This document shows, one piece after another, positions 9,301 to 17,700 of a stretch of DNA of 64,000 nt. Under the pieces are notes generated by a model, which was not told the DNA's origin, did no database searches, and worked only from the letters and a program-made list of their open reading frames with translations. The stretch is taken from the NCBI GenBank assembly GCA_025141675.1, contig CP081161.1:2206001-2270000 (forward strand), written 5' to 3'. The position numbers and the translations under genes were made by a program. Source of the DNA: Rhodobacteraceae bacterium S2214 (GTDB lineage Bacteria; Pseudomonadota; Alphaproteobacteria; Rhodobacterales; Rhodobacteraceae). Each line of letters begins with the position of its first letter. Positions within the stretch are counted from its first letter, which is position 1.

Positions 9301-12300
9301 GTGACGGTGTAGGTCACTGTGGTGTCAGCGGTTTCGCCTGCACCCAGATCATCAAAGTCGCCGTTTGGATCGAAGCTGGCAGTGCCATCGGCGTTGATCG
9401 TGACCAGACCGCCGTTGTCACCTGCAACAGGTGCCCCGACAAGGGTCTCATCACCGTTGACCGCGCCAACCGTCAGGTCATCGCCTTCCGGATCGCTGTC
9501 GTTGCCCAAGACGTTGTCCAGATCGATGACAGTGTCCTGATCGGTTGTGTCCGTATCCGCCACAGCCACTGGCGCGTCATTTGTCCCCGTCACTGTGATC
9601 GTCACAGTTTCTGTGGATGTTGCACCGGATGGATCGGTCACAGTGTACGTGACCGTTGTTGTGGCCTCTTCACCCTCACCCAGATCGTCAAAGTCGCCAT
9701 TCGGATCGAATGTAACCGTGCCGTCCGGATTGATCGTGACCAAGCCACCGTCAGAGCCGTCAACAGGTGTGCCAACAAGCGTTTCATCGCCGTTCACCGC
9801 ACCCACTGTCAGCGGATCACCATCCGGATCAGAGTCGTTGTCCAGCACATTGCCGATCACGCCCGCAGGATCATCTTCACCCGCTGTCAGATCGTCCGCC
9901 ACGGCCACAGGACCGTCGTTCGATCCAGTCACCGTAAAGGTCACAGTCGCTGTGTCTTCCAGACCGTTCTCGTCTGCGATGGTGTAAGTGATCGTTGTGG
10001 TCGCGTCTTCGCCCGCGCCCAGATCGTCAAACTCGCCGTTGGCATCAAAGTCCACAGACCCGTCTGCGTTCACAGTGAACAGACCACCATTGTCGCCAGC
10101 AACCGCGTTGCCCACGTTACCAGTCTGGTTGTCCACACGCACAACTGTCAGATCATCGCCTTCAGGATCGCTGTCCGCGCCTTCACCTGTATCGTCAGTG
10201 ATCGCATTGGCATCCACATCGCCGGATGTTTCATCCTGCGAGACCACATAAGCGCTATCCACAGCATTTGGCGCATCATTCACGCCAGTCACTGTCACAG
10301 TCACCGTAGTGGTTGATGTGGCCCCTGATGGATCCGTCACAGTGTAAGTCACTGTGGTCTCGGCTGTTTCGCCTTCACCCAATGCTTCAAAGTCACCGTT
10401 TGGATCAAAGCTGGCTGTGCCATCCTCGTTGATCGTGACCAGACCGCCATTGTCGCCCGCTACAGGCGTGCCAACAAGTGCCTCATCGCCGTTCACCGCA
10501 CCAACCGTCAGATCGTCGCCGTCAACGTCCGTGTCATTCCCCAGCACGTTGTCCAGATCGGTCACACCGTCTTCAGTCGCGTCACCCGTGTCAGCTACCG
10601 CAACAGGGTCATCGTTTGTACCCGTGACAGTGATCGTCACAGTCGCCGTATCAGTCGCACCGTTCTCGTCTGTCAGTGTGTAAGTCACTGTGGTGGTGGC
10701 TGTGTCGCCTTCACCCAATGCGTCAAACTCACCATTGGCATCAAAGTAGATGTTGCCGCCGTTGTTGATCGTCACCAGACCACCATTGTCGCCCGCAACA
10801 GTCACACCCTGGCCAAAGGCACCAAATGGATCTGTGATATCAGCGCTGTCTGTGCCGTTCGTCACAGACGTCACACGGATCGTGTCACCTTCAGGATCGC
10901 TGTCTTGGCCCGCACCTGTGTTGTCACCGATGACATTGCCAATCGCAGGGCTACCGTCTGCGTCTTGATCTTGTGTGTAAACATCCGCCGTCGCATCTGG
11001 CGCATCGTTTGTACCGGTCACTGTGATGGTCACAGTCGCCGTGTCGGTGCCGCCGTTGCCGTCATCAACCGTGTACGTCACTGTTGTTGTAGCTGTTTCA
11101 CCTTCCCCAAGCGCCTCAAAGTCGCCGTTTGGATCAAAGGATGCAGTCCCGTCCGGGTTGATTGTGACAAGACCGCCGTCAGACCCTTCAACAGGTGTGC
11201 CGACAAGTGTCTCGTCCCCGTTCACAGCACCCACTGTCAGCGTGTCGCCCGCATTTGCGTCCGTGTCGTTGTCCAGCACGTTGCCCAGATCGGACACACC
11301 GTCTTCGGTTGCATCAACAACATCATCCAGCGCATCAGGGTCAAAGTTCGTGACCTCATCACCCACAATCTCTTCGATTTCGGTGAAGGAGATCGTCTCG
11401 CCTGTTGGGTTGCCATCGGCGTCCACAAACACAACCTGACCATCAAGGCCATTGCCGTTGCTATCAGGGATCGGGCTACCTGTGCCGTCCGGACCTGTCA
11501 GGATGAACGATCCCTGACCCGTCAGGTCAAGCACGTCGTTATCGTCGCCGCCTGCACCACCATCGACCACATCACCGGCACCGCCAATGATCGTATCCGC
11601 GTCGTCGCCGCCATAGATTTCATCTGCGCCAGTACCACCCGTGATGACATCGTCACCACCTTTGCCGTAGATCACATCATCGCCGGCGTCCCCGTTCAGA
11701 ACGTCGTTGCCAGCCTCGGATGTGCCCTCGGATGCGGTTGTGAAGAAGTTGATGTCAGACACGTCAACGCGCTGATCTGTCGTCTCGCCGTTGTCGTAAT
11801 CAATCTCGATCCGCGCAACAGGGCCTGCGATTTCAAACAGAACCGATCCGGCCTGTGCCGCTGGTGTCACGCCATCTGTGTGCTCAACACCACCCGTCAC
11901 TGTGTTGCCGTTGATGATCTGCGCACCGGATTCAGCTGTGATCGTGACCGCAATCTCTTCGCCAGCCGCGTTATAGGCCCGCACTGTCACGATATCGATG
12001 TGGTCGTCCGCATCAGTCCCGTTATCAATGTCGTTGATCCGGAAAGACACGTCCTGCACTTCGTCGCCGTACGCTGCATCATTTGATGCAAAGCTCAGTG
12101 TCGTGGTGGACGTGTTATCAACACCGCCCTCGCCGCCCAGACCGTGCAGGTGCAAACCGGAGTTCGGATCAAACGCTTCGCCCGCTTCCACATACATCGC
12201 TGTGTTTTCAACGTCGGCTGTCGCACCTTCGTCTTCTTGCGCAAAACCGATCGTGACGTTCATGCCGTCAACCGCAACCGTCTGCGTCGCACCAAGGGCC

Positions 12301-14408
12301 GTGCCCGCTGGCAAAGCTTCGGTCCACTGCAGTGTCAGCTGATCAACGCGGCCCGTGGCCCCGTCTTCATCATCACCGCAGATCAGGTCATCGCCTGCGC
12401 CGCCGTTGATGGTGTCGTCGCCCGCACCGCCGTAAAGTTCGTCATTACCAGCCGCACCGGTATCGTCTTTATACAGCGCGTCGCCTTCGATCACGTCGTT
12501 GCCGGATCCGCCGTAAACTGTGTCGTCATTTGATCCGCCGGAAAGCGTGTCGTTGCCCGCGTCACCGTAAACCGTGTCCTGACCGTGGCCGCCGTAGACG
12601 CTATCGTCGCCTGTGCCGCCGTAAACAAGATCGTTATCCGCAGACGCCCACAGGTTATCATTGCCCGCATCGCCGTAGATCGTGTCGTTGCCGTAAGAGG
12701 CTTCAACCATGTCGTCGCCGTCGCCGCCGTAGAACACGTCGTTGCCGCGATCAGCACCGCCCAATACGTCGTTGCCCGCGCCGCCAAACTGGGTGTCGTC
12801 GCCGTCGTTGCCAAACAAACGGTCATCGCCGTCGCCACCTTCCAGCGTGTCGTTGCCGATACCGCCGTCAAGGTTGTCGTTGCCGCCATTGCCCAGCAGC
12901 ACATCATCACCTGCGCCGCCCATCAGGACATCGTTGCCGTCAACACCGTCTGCAATCGCAGGGATTTCAAACGTGATGTCTGTGACTGCAACCGTGCCGG
13001 AATAATCCCGCTCCGGACCGTCATCCAGAACAATCCAAAGATGCTGGATCGGACCTGCAATGGTCACTTCAACATCCTGGCCGTTGTTATCTGCACCCGG
13101 GCCCGCAGCATTCGTCTGGGACCCAATAATCATGTTGCCGTTCACTGTGTGAACGCCCGTATCTTCGAACTGGACCTCAACAAGGTTGCCCTGTGCGTCC
13201 TTCGCCATAATCGTAATCTTATCAAGCGCATCCACGTCCAAAAGCGTGAACGATACGTTCGAGACTTCGGTGTCAAAATGCATGTCCGCTGTGGTCGGTT
13301 CTGTCACGTCCCACGCTTTGAGCATGCCGTTCTCGACGAACCATTCTTTGCCGCCCGCACTTTGTGGCGTGCCCACGCTGACGTTCACAGACTGGCCATC
13401 AACCGTCAGCGTCTGGTTGCCGTCAGATCCCAACTGATCCCAATCGATCAGGAATTCTGTCGTGCCTGCAGTATCCGCACCATCGCCAACGAGAATATCG
13501 TTGCCCGCGCCGCCCTTCAGAAGGTCATCGCCTGACCCGCCAAACAGCGTGTCCGTGCCCGCGTCCCCATACAGGTCGTCGTTGCCCGCATCACCGTAAA
13601 GCAGATCGTTGTTGTTCATCCCCTCAAGGATGTCGTCGCCATTGCCGCCAAACAGCACATCGTCGCCGTCCTGACCACACAGCGTATCATCACCGTCTTC
13701 GCCCATCAGCGTGTCGTGACCTGTGCCACCAAACACCAGATCATCACCGTTCCCGGCTTTGACCAGATCATCGCCAGCGCCCGCAACAATCAAATCGTCG
13801 TCGCCCACGTCGCCTGCCAAAATAGCATCGTTATTGTCCACACGGTCACCATCCGGGTCACCGTCGTAGTTCACGTCAATCACATCGTTGCCAGCCGTGC
13901 CTTCAACCGTGCCGTCCAGATCAGGACCAATGTCATCATAAACCAGATTATCAACAGCGCCCGACCCGTGCAGCTGCACGTCCATCGTATAAACGCCTTC
14001 AACATCAAACGTCGCAATGTACTGACCATTGTCACCCGTCGTCGGGATCTGACGTGTCGCAATCAGCTGACCATGTTCATTGTAGAAACGAACCGTCGCA
14101 CCTTCTTCGTTATCAAGGAAAGTCAGAGACTTCAGATCAGCGCCATCCGCAAAACGGAACCGGAATGTCCCGCCAATCGCATCATCCGGATCGTGGCTGT
14201 CGCCATCCTCCGACACAATCAAAGCATTGCCCAAGTTCGACGTCGCAAGATCGTAATCACCACCCGTCGGGTTCGACGTGTCAAAAATCATCGCCCGATT
14301 TCCAACACCACCAGCCGTCCAAGCCTGAATAGTCACACCCGCAGACTGGTACTCATTATCAACAATCGTACCACCAGATAGATCATTAAAATCAATCGTC
14401 TTCGTCAT
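6348..14408 (-). CDS. Giant RTX/VCBS-repeat protein with C-terminal Hint domain (about 2,686 aa)
   Basis: Likely a secreted, calcium-binding surface or extracellular protein, perhaps an adhesin. Order: N-terminal beta domain (residues 1-165), RTX block, second beta domain (about bases 12960-13470), RTX block, third beta domain (about 11745-12360), short RTX block and a VLDLTG...SFTEIEEIVG linker, eight VCBS/cadherin-like repeats of about 116 residues (bases 8542-11338), a long RTX block (about 7090-8540), the same linker type, and a Hint domain starting at a cysteine encoded at 6929 (CFTPGTLIATPKG). No signal peptide, very acidic, almost cysteine-free before Hint: typical of type I secretion cargo. 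The ATG at 14408 has AGGAGAA upstream. The C-terminal 230 residues closely match the neighbouring 632-residue protein. Confidence 0.9.
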   Translation of the reverse strand: MTKTIDFNDLSGGTIVDNEYQSAGVTIQAWTAGGVGNRAMIFDTSNPTGGDYDLATSNLGNALIVSEDGDSHDPDDAIGGTFRFRFADGADLKSLTFLDNEEGATVRFYNEHGQLIATRQIPTTGDNGQYIATFDVEGVYTMDVQLHGSGAVDNLVYDDIGPDLDGTVEGTAGNDVIDVNYDGDPDGDRVDNNDAILAGDVGDDDLIVAGAGDDLVKAGNGDDLVFGGTGHDTLMGEDGDDTLCGQDGDDVLFGGNGDDILEGMNNNDLLYGDAGNDDLYGDAGTDTLFGGSGDDLLKGGAGNDILVGDGADTAGTTEFLIDWDQLGSDGNQTLTVDGQSVNVSVGTPQSAGGKEWFVENGMLKAWDVTEPTTADMHFDTEVSNVSFTLLDVDALDKITIMAKDAQGNLVEVQFEDTGVHTVNGNMIIGSQTNAAGPGADNNGQDVEVTIAGPIQHLWIVLDDGPERDYSGTVAVTDITFEIPAIADGVDGNDVLMGGAGDDVLLGNGGNDNLDGGIGNDTLEGGDGDDRLFGNDGDDTQFGGAGNDVLGGADRGNDVFYGGDGDDMVEASYGNDTIYGDAGNDNLWASADNDLVYGGTGDDSVYGGHGQDTVYGDAGNDTLSGGSNDDTVYGGSGNDVIEGDALYKDDTGAAGNDELYGGAGDDTINGGAGDDLICGDDEDGATGRVDQLTLQWTEALPAGTALGATQTVAVDGMNVTIGFAQEDEGATADVENTAMYVEAGEAFDPNSGLHLHGLGGEGGVDNTSTTTLSFASNDAAYGDEVQDVSFRINDIDNGTDADDHIDIVTVRAYNAAGEEIAVTITAESGAQIINGNTVTGGVEHTDGVTPAAQAGSVLFEIAGPVARIEIDYDNGETTDQRVDVSDINFFTTASEGTSEAGNDVLNGDAGDDVIYGKGGDDVITGGTGADEIYGGDDADTIIGGAGDVVDGGAGGDDNDVLDLTGQGSFILTGPDGTGSPIPDSNGNGLDGQVVFVDADGNPTGETISFTEIEEIVGDEVTNFDPDALDDVVDATEDGVSDLGNVLDNDTDANAGDTLTVGAVNGDETLVGTPVEGSDGGLVTINPDGTASFDPNGDFEALGEGETATTTVTYTVDDGNGGTDTATVTITVTGTNDAPDATADVYTQDQDADGSPAIGNVIGDNTGAGQDSDPEGDTIRVTSVTNGTDSADITDPFGAFGQGVTVAGDNGGLVTINNGGNIYFDANGEFDALGEGDTATTTVTYTLTDENGATDTATVTITVTGTNDDPVAVADTGDATEDGVTDLDNVLGNDTDVDGDDLTVGAVNGDEALVGTPVAGDNGGLVTINEDGTASFDPNGDFEALGEGETAETTVTYTVTDPSGATSTTTVTVTVTGVNDAPNAVDSAYVVSQDETSGDVDANAITDDTGEGADSDPEGDDLTVVRVDNQTGNVGNAVAGDNGGLFTVNADGSVDFDANGEFDDLGAGEDATTTITYTIADENGLEDTATVTFTVTGSNDGPVAVADDLTAGEDDPAGVIGNVLDNDSDPDGDPLTVGAVNGDETLVGTPVDGSDGGLVTINPDGTVTFDPNGDFDDLGEGEEATTTVTYTVTDPSGATSTETVTITVTGTNDAPVAVADTDTTDQDTVIDLDNVLGNDSDPEGDDLTVGAVNGDETLVGAPVAGDNGGLVTINADGTASFDPNGDFDDLGAGETADTTVTYTVTDENGATDSTTVTVTVTGTNDGPTAVADTFDANEDDVTDLGNVLDNDSDPDGDPLTVGAVNGDETLVGTPVDGSNGGLVTINPDGSISFDPNGDFEDLAPGETAETTVTYTVTDPSGATSTETVTITVNGVNDGPDATDNAYVVSLTETAGDVDGNVITGDTGNGVDSDPEGDALTVVAVDGDAANVGNVVAGDNGGTFTINADGTVDFDAGDDFDDLGLGATRDTSVTYTIVDENGATDTANVTFTVTGINDGTVQGTDGNDVINPNIPYVDADGDIVDAGDGILPGDEGTDNDVIEGFGGDDVISAGAGSDDVFGGDGNDTINGNQGDDNLFGGQGEDTINGGLGNDTINGGADDDQLNGQDGDDTIAGGAGNDNINGGAGDDELRGGSGNDIIEGSEGEDTLFGGTGDDDLWGGQDDDTVIGGAGNDTVAGETGDDELHGGLGDDTFFGGAGNDVIEDREGSDTVDAGDGDDIINVGSTQGDEAPDVGYPEQPSATIPGLVFPGYDADEDPNDDKDFVDGGAGNDIINTGDDDDSIIGGSGNDTINAGFDDDTVDGGTGDDFIEGGEGNDVIEGGAGDDTIYGGLEDPLADAVSFPDDEPDAAGFQDLVPENNGDTIFGGDGNDTIFGQDDDDTLFGGAGNDVLDGGVDDDLLVGGDGDDVLIGGQGNDSIDGGTGEDTIFGGAGNDDLEGGLGNDTIDGGEGEDLIYGGEGVDDLSGGTGSDTFFGGNGGDVVTGGEDADGQDIDVLDLTGSNVDRIDYVDGDPEAGTVTFLDGSTMTFSEIENVIPCFTPGTLIATPKGERLVEELQVGDRIITRDNGIQEIAWMGHKPMSGQQLVQNPHLQPVLIKAGALGHGLPERDMMVSPNHRVLVSSDKTQLYFEESEVLAAAKHMVGAEGIHTVNVMQTTYVHFMFERHEVVLSNGAWTESFQPGDYSLKGIGNSQRNEIFDLFPELQSKTGLENYQSARKALKKHEAKLLLK
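8542..11338 (-). repeat. Eight tandem VCBS/cadherin-like repeats inside the giant RTX gene
   Basis: Eight units of roughly 350 bp encode domains that each contain NVLDNDSDPDGD-like, LTVGAVNGDETL-like and VTYTVTD-like motifs and end in VTGTNDAP or a variant. Two subtypes alternate: most carry VADT...NVLGND, while units 2, 4 and 8 carry an Ala-Tyr-Val or Val-Tyr start and a longer GNVITGDTG-like loop. The units are close enough at DNA level that unequal recombination is possible. Confidence 0.85.
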
Positions 14409-14756
14409 AACTTGTTCTCCTAAGACCTTGGAAAGGCCACGCAAACCAAATGGGAAGACCCACTCGTATTAGATTTCTTTTGCAATCCTGACCAACTGGC
14501 AACATCGCAGACATTTACTATTCACACCTTGCTCCGCCACGACGGAACACATGTCGGATTCCCCAAAAACCCGGACCCCACCCAGAGTCACCCTGTCGTA
14601 TAACAAGCAAAGTGGCGACAAAAAGGGAAAAAATGGCGCAAAAAGACCACAAACAACCCTGACGTGATCTGCCTTTAGGGCCGCTCACCCGCGTTATGTC
14701 ATTTGGACGACAAGTCATTGTTTCCAAATCTAAAACAATAATTCCAACCAAAAGTG

Positions 14757-14772
14757 TTAACAGATTGTTAAC
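14757..14772. promoter_or_regulatory. Perfect CtrA box (TTAAC-N5-GTTAAC)
   Basis: The sequence TTAACAGATTGTTAAC matches the full CtrA consensus TTAA-N7-TTAAC and the palindromic form TTAAC-N5-GTTAAC used in Rhodobacteraceae. It is 349 bp upstream of the giant RTX start codon. CtrA itself is encoded at 31304-32017. Confidence 0.65.
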
Positions 14773-14853
14773 AAAGGAATTACAGTCGAATCCTTTCAGA
14801 ATGAAACCGAATTTCGTAAAGATTTTTTCAATTTCAGAACCAATCAAAGCCCA

Positions 14854-14869
14854 TTAACCCTACGTCAAC
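14854..14869. promoter_or_regulatory. Second, imperfect CtrA box
   Basis: TTAA-CCCTACG-TCAAC has the correct 7-nt spacing and one mismatch in the second half-site. It lies 97 bp from the perfect box (start to start). Confidence 0.45.
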
Positions 14870-15037
14870 GAATTGCGGCGGAAAAATGGCCCATCACTGA
14901 AAATTGTTTCCAGCACGGCAGGCAATACTAGGGGAAAGCCTGAACTGTCATGAAATTAGAAACAGAAATAGAATCGCACGGCCCAATTCCTGCCCCATTC
15001 GGGCAAGCGTTGTTAAAGCCTACGATTTCCAGAAAAT

Positions 15038-15123
15038 TGGTACCGGTGGCCGGACTCGAACCGGCACGTTGTCACCAACGGGGGATTTTGAATCCCCTGC
15101 GTCTACCATTCCGCCACACCGGC
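15038..15123 (-). tRNA. tRNA-Leu (anticodon CAA)
   Basis: An 86-nt class II tRNA with encoded CCA. The acceptor stem is GCCGGTG with CACCGGT (first pair G-U), the anticodon stem GGGGA/TCCCC encloses the loop TTCAAAA giving anticodon CAA, a long variable arm (CGTTGGTGACAACG) is present, and the T arm is GCCGG-TTCGAGT-CCGGC. It reads UUG codons. Confidence 0.96.
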
Positions 15124-15190
15124 GTACCAATGCCGCTCTCCTAAGAGGTCTGAACGGGATCGTCAATCACCCTAACGCACTGAAATGCGA

Positions 15191-16051
15191 TTAAAGTTGA
15201 TCGACGGAAAAAGTATCGCAAATTGTCAGGTCACCACTCTCAAATCCGCGTTGGAACCATCTTTGCCGTTGCGCGCTTGTGCCATGGGTGAACGTGTGTG
15301 GCCGCACGGCCCGTCCTGCGTTGCGTGCAAGCGTATCGTCACCGATCTGGGCCGCTGCATTCATCGCTTCAGCGATATCACCACGTTCCAAGGTCCCGAA
15401 CTTTTCCTGCACGGTCCGCGCCCAGATTCCGGAAAAACAATCTGCCTGCAGCTCAACCCGTACAGACAAGGCATTTGACGTTTCCGCGTCCGACTGCGCG
15501 CGAATCCTGTTCACCTGCGGCAAGATCCCCAATTCATTCTGAACGTGATGGGCAATTTCATGGGCCACGACATAAGCAGCGGCAAAGTCGCCCCCTGCAC
15601 CTAATCGCTGTTCCATGGTGACGAAGAAGTCTGTGTCCAAAAATGCTTTTTCTTCGGGTGGGCAATAGAACGGCCCTGTCGCCGCAGACGCGCCACCACA
15701 CGCCGATTGCGTTTGCCCTTTGAACAGTACTAGCGTCGGGGCCTCGTAAGGTTCGCCAACTTGGCGCGCAAAAATATCCGTCCATACGTCTTCTGTGTCC
15801 GCCAATGTCACGGACACAAATTGTGCTACGCGTTCATCGGCAGGTGTAATTTCAACACTGCGTTCGGTTGCGATGCCATCGGTGGCACCTCCATTCAATA
15901 ACGGCGTCACATCGACACCTAGAAAATAACCGATCACAACAACAGCGATCAGGCCGAGACCACTTAGGCCACCTGCCCCCGCTTTGCGCCGTGACGGGCG
16001 CCTGCGCCGATCTTCGATATTATTGCTTCCACGCCGACCTTGCCACTTCAT
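15191..16051 (-). CDS. YpfJ-type neutral zinc metallopeptidase, membrane-anchored
   Basis: A 286-residue protein with a short basic cytosolic N-terminus, one membrane segment (about residues 31-50, GLGLIAVVVIGYFLGV) and a periplasmic domain of the Zn_peptidase (YpfJ) family. The metal-binding HExxH is present as AHEIAHH, and the preceding FYCPPEEKAFLDTDFF and following LQADCFSGIWA motifs are typical of the family. The substrate is unknown. An ATG at 16051 with GGTGAGGG 5 nt upstream is preferred over an in-frame GTG at 16063. It is divergent from the DedA-like gene downstream. Confidence 0.88.
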   Translation of the reverse strand: MKWQGRRGSNNIEDRRRRPSRRKAGAGGLSGLGLIAVVVIGYFLGVDVTPLLNGGATDGIATERSVEITPADERVAQFVSVTLADTEDVWTDIFARQVGEPYEAPTLVLFKGQTQSACGGASAATGPFYCPPEEKAFLDTDFFVTMEQRLGAGGDFAAAYVVAHEIAHHVQNELGILPQVNRIRAQSDAETSNALSVRVELQADCFSGIWARTVQEKFGTLERGDIAEAMNAAAQIGDDTLARNAGRAVRPHTFTHGTSAQRQRWFQRGFESGDLTICDTFSVDQL

Positions 16052-16163
16052 AAGAACCCTCACCTCTCAAACATGACTATGTTGCGGCACTTTGCGCTGT
16101 GACACAAGCTTGACCCCGTCTCAAACCCGTGGCCTAAGCAGCGCAACAAATCGGAGACGATCA

Positions 16164-16742
16164 ATGCTACAACGCCTTTATGCTTGGACCCTGTCGTTGG
16201 CCCAATCGCCATACGCCTTGTGGGCGCTCGCTGTCGTAGCGTTCGTCGAATCGTCTTTTTTCCCGATCCCGCCAGATGTGATCATGATCCCGATGATCAT
16301 CGCAGCACCGCGCCGTGCGTTTCTGATTGCTGGTGTGGCCACAGTTGCATCGGTTCTTGGCGGTCTATTCGGGTATTTCATCGGCTACGCGTTGTTTGAA
16401 ACGATCGGCCAGCCAATCTTCGATTTCTATGGCAAAGCGGATGCGGTCGCCGAGTTCAGCGAAAAGTTCAACGCATATGGCGCATGGGCAGTGTTGATCG
16501 CAGGTGTGACCCCCTTCCCGTTCAAGGTCATCACGATCATGTCTGGCGTAACAGCGCTTTCGTTGCCGGTGTTTATCATCTCGGCCATCGTCGCGCGCGC
16601 CCTGCGGTTTTTTATTGTTGCCGCATTGCTTTGGAAATTTGGTGAACCCATACGCGATTTCATCGAAAAACGTCTGGGCCTGATGTTTATCGTTTTCTGT
16701 GTGCTGCTGCTAGGCGGCTTTGCACTGGTAGGACTACTATAA
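16164..16742 (+). CDS. YqaA-type DedA/VTT-domain membrane protein
   Basis: A 192-residue polytopic inner-membrane protein of the DedA/SNARE-associated superfamily. The motif VESSFFPIPPDV near residue 29 and the GAWAVLIAGVTPFPFKVITI stretch near residue 109 are hallmarks of this family, some members of which act as lipid flippases (undecaprenyl phosphate, phosphatidylethanolamine). The ATG at 16164 has GGAG about 8 nt upstream. The TAA stop shares one base with the ATG of the following DsbB-like gene, so the two are translationally coupled. Confidence 0.85.
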   Translation: MLQRLYAWTLSLAQSPYALWALAVVAFVESSFFPIPPDVIMIPMIIAAPRRAFLIAGVATVASVLGGLFGYFIGYALFETIGQPIFDFYGKADAVAEFSEKFNAYGAWAVLIAGVTPFPFKVITIMSGVTALSLPVFIISAIVARALRFFIVAALLWKFGEPIRDFIEKRLGLMFIVFCVLLLGGFALVGLL

Positions 16743-17188
16743 TGAACCGTTTGCACGTCATCATCGCAGCAGGCGTGTCTGTCGCCCTTCTGGGCGGTGC
16801 TTATGTGTTCCAATACTTCGGCTATCCGCCGTGTACGATGTGCTACTGGCAACGTTGGCCACATATGGCCGCCATCGCCATCGGTGTTCTGGCCCTGATC
16901 ATTCCGGCACGCATTCTGGGTTATCTCGGCGCTCTCGCCGCCCTGATAACGGCAGCCATCGGCGTTTTCCATTCCGGCGTTGAACGCAAATACTGGCCGG
17001 GCCCATCTTCCTGCACAGGCGGCGGGTTGGATGCGTCATCAGGCGCGGATCTGCTGTCTATCGACGGCCCCGTGTTGGTGATGTGCGATCAAGTCAGCTG
17101 GGAAATGCTGGGTCTATCCATGGCATCTTGGAATGCAGTCTTTTCGTTGATTGCCGTTTGGTTATGGATCGCTGCAGCCCGTCGTTAA
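16742..17188 (+). CDS. dsbB: DsbB-family disulfide bond formation protein
   Basis: A 148-residue inner-membrane protein with four membrane segments that would reoxidise periplasmic DsbA and pass electrons to quinone. The first redox pair is C31-T-M-C34 in the periplasmic loop (YPPCTMCYWQRWPH); the second loop carries SSCTGGG and VMCDQVSW cysteines. It overlaps the upstream DedA-like gene by one base. No dsbA is in view. DsbB-like relatives such as DsbI cannot be excluded. Confidence 0.88.
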   Translation: MNRLHVIIAAGVSVALLGGAYVFQYFGYPPCTMCYWQRWPHMAAIAIGVLALIIPARILGYLGALAALITAAIGVFHSGVERKYWPGPSSCTGGGLDASSGADLLSIDGPVLVMCDQVSWEMLGLSMASWNAVFSLIAVWLWIAAARR

Positions 17189-17194
17189 AGTGAT

Positions 17195-17614
17195 CTAGCG
17201 ACGGCTGCTTAACAACAAATTCGTCTCTGATTTCGTAATCCCGTCATTACGGCGAATATCCGTCAACACGCGATCAAATTGTTCAAGCGTATCGGTGCCG
17301 ATCTCTGCGATCAGGTCCCAAATTCCGTTCGTCGAATGCACGGCCTGAACTTCAGGAATCTTGGACAACAGGCGTGACACTTTTTCCGCGCTACGCCCCG
17401 CGATCTCAAGCATCATCAAACCACGGACGGGATGTGTCGCCGCATCGCTGCGGGTTAGCACCGTAAAGCCGATGATCTCGCCATCGGTCTGCAACCGCTC
17501 CAGCCGATTACGGGCTGTCGTGCGCGTCACCCCAAGGCTTGCTGCAAGGTCAGAAATGCCTGCACGCCCGTTTTGCCGTAAATGCGCGATCAGTCGTCTA
17601 TCCGTATCGTCCAT
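17195..17614 (-). CDS. Lrp/AsnC-family regulator of the arginase operon
   Basis: A 139-residue regulator with an N-terminal helix-turn-helix (about residues 4-50, ISDLAASLGVTRTTARNRLERL) and a C-terminal RAM ligand-binding domain (about 65-135). It is transcribed away from the arginase-ornithine cyclodeaminase pair with about 86 bp between start codons. This arrangement is usual for Lrp-type regulators such as ArgP/PutR-like controllers that sense an amino acid of the pathway, so arginine or ornithine is the likely effector (inference). Confidence 0.88.
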   Translation of the reverse strand: MDDTDRRLIAHLRQNGRAGISDLAASLGVTRTTARNRLERLQTDGEIIGFTVLTRSDAATHPVRGLMMLEIAGRSAEKVSRLLSKIPEVQAVHSTNGIWDLIAEIGTDTLEQFDRVLTDIRRNDGITKSETNLLLSSRR

Positions 17615-17700
17615 TTCAACTGTCCATTTCGATCAATGACCGCCCAAATAGCACAAAATACGCACTTCAAAAAGCACGAAAGGCATCAGACCATCTGATC

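Larger units (their letters stand above)
14409..15037. other. Long AT-rich intergenic region upstream of the giant RTX gene
   Basis: About 630 bp without a convincing gene. It holds two CtrA-type boxes (14757-14772 and 14854-14869) and visibly lower GC than its surroundings. The untranslated leader of the RTX gene could exceed 300 nt if transcription starts near the boxes. An open frame at 14518-14847 on the minus strand lacks a ribosome site and any family resemblance. Confidence 0.6.

Noticed and set aside
8542..11338. CRISPR-like regular repeats
   Set aside because: Period is about 350 bp and the repeats are in frame and coding for VCBS domains; no short repeat-spacer pattern.
14518..14847. 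Minus-strand frame of 109 codons upstream of the giant RTX gene
   Set aside because: No ribosome site, odd composition, no recognisable family, and it covers a CtrA box. Treated as non-coding.
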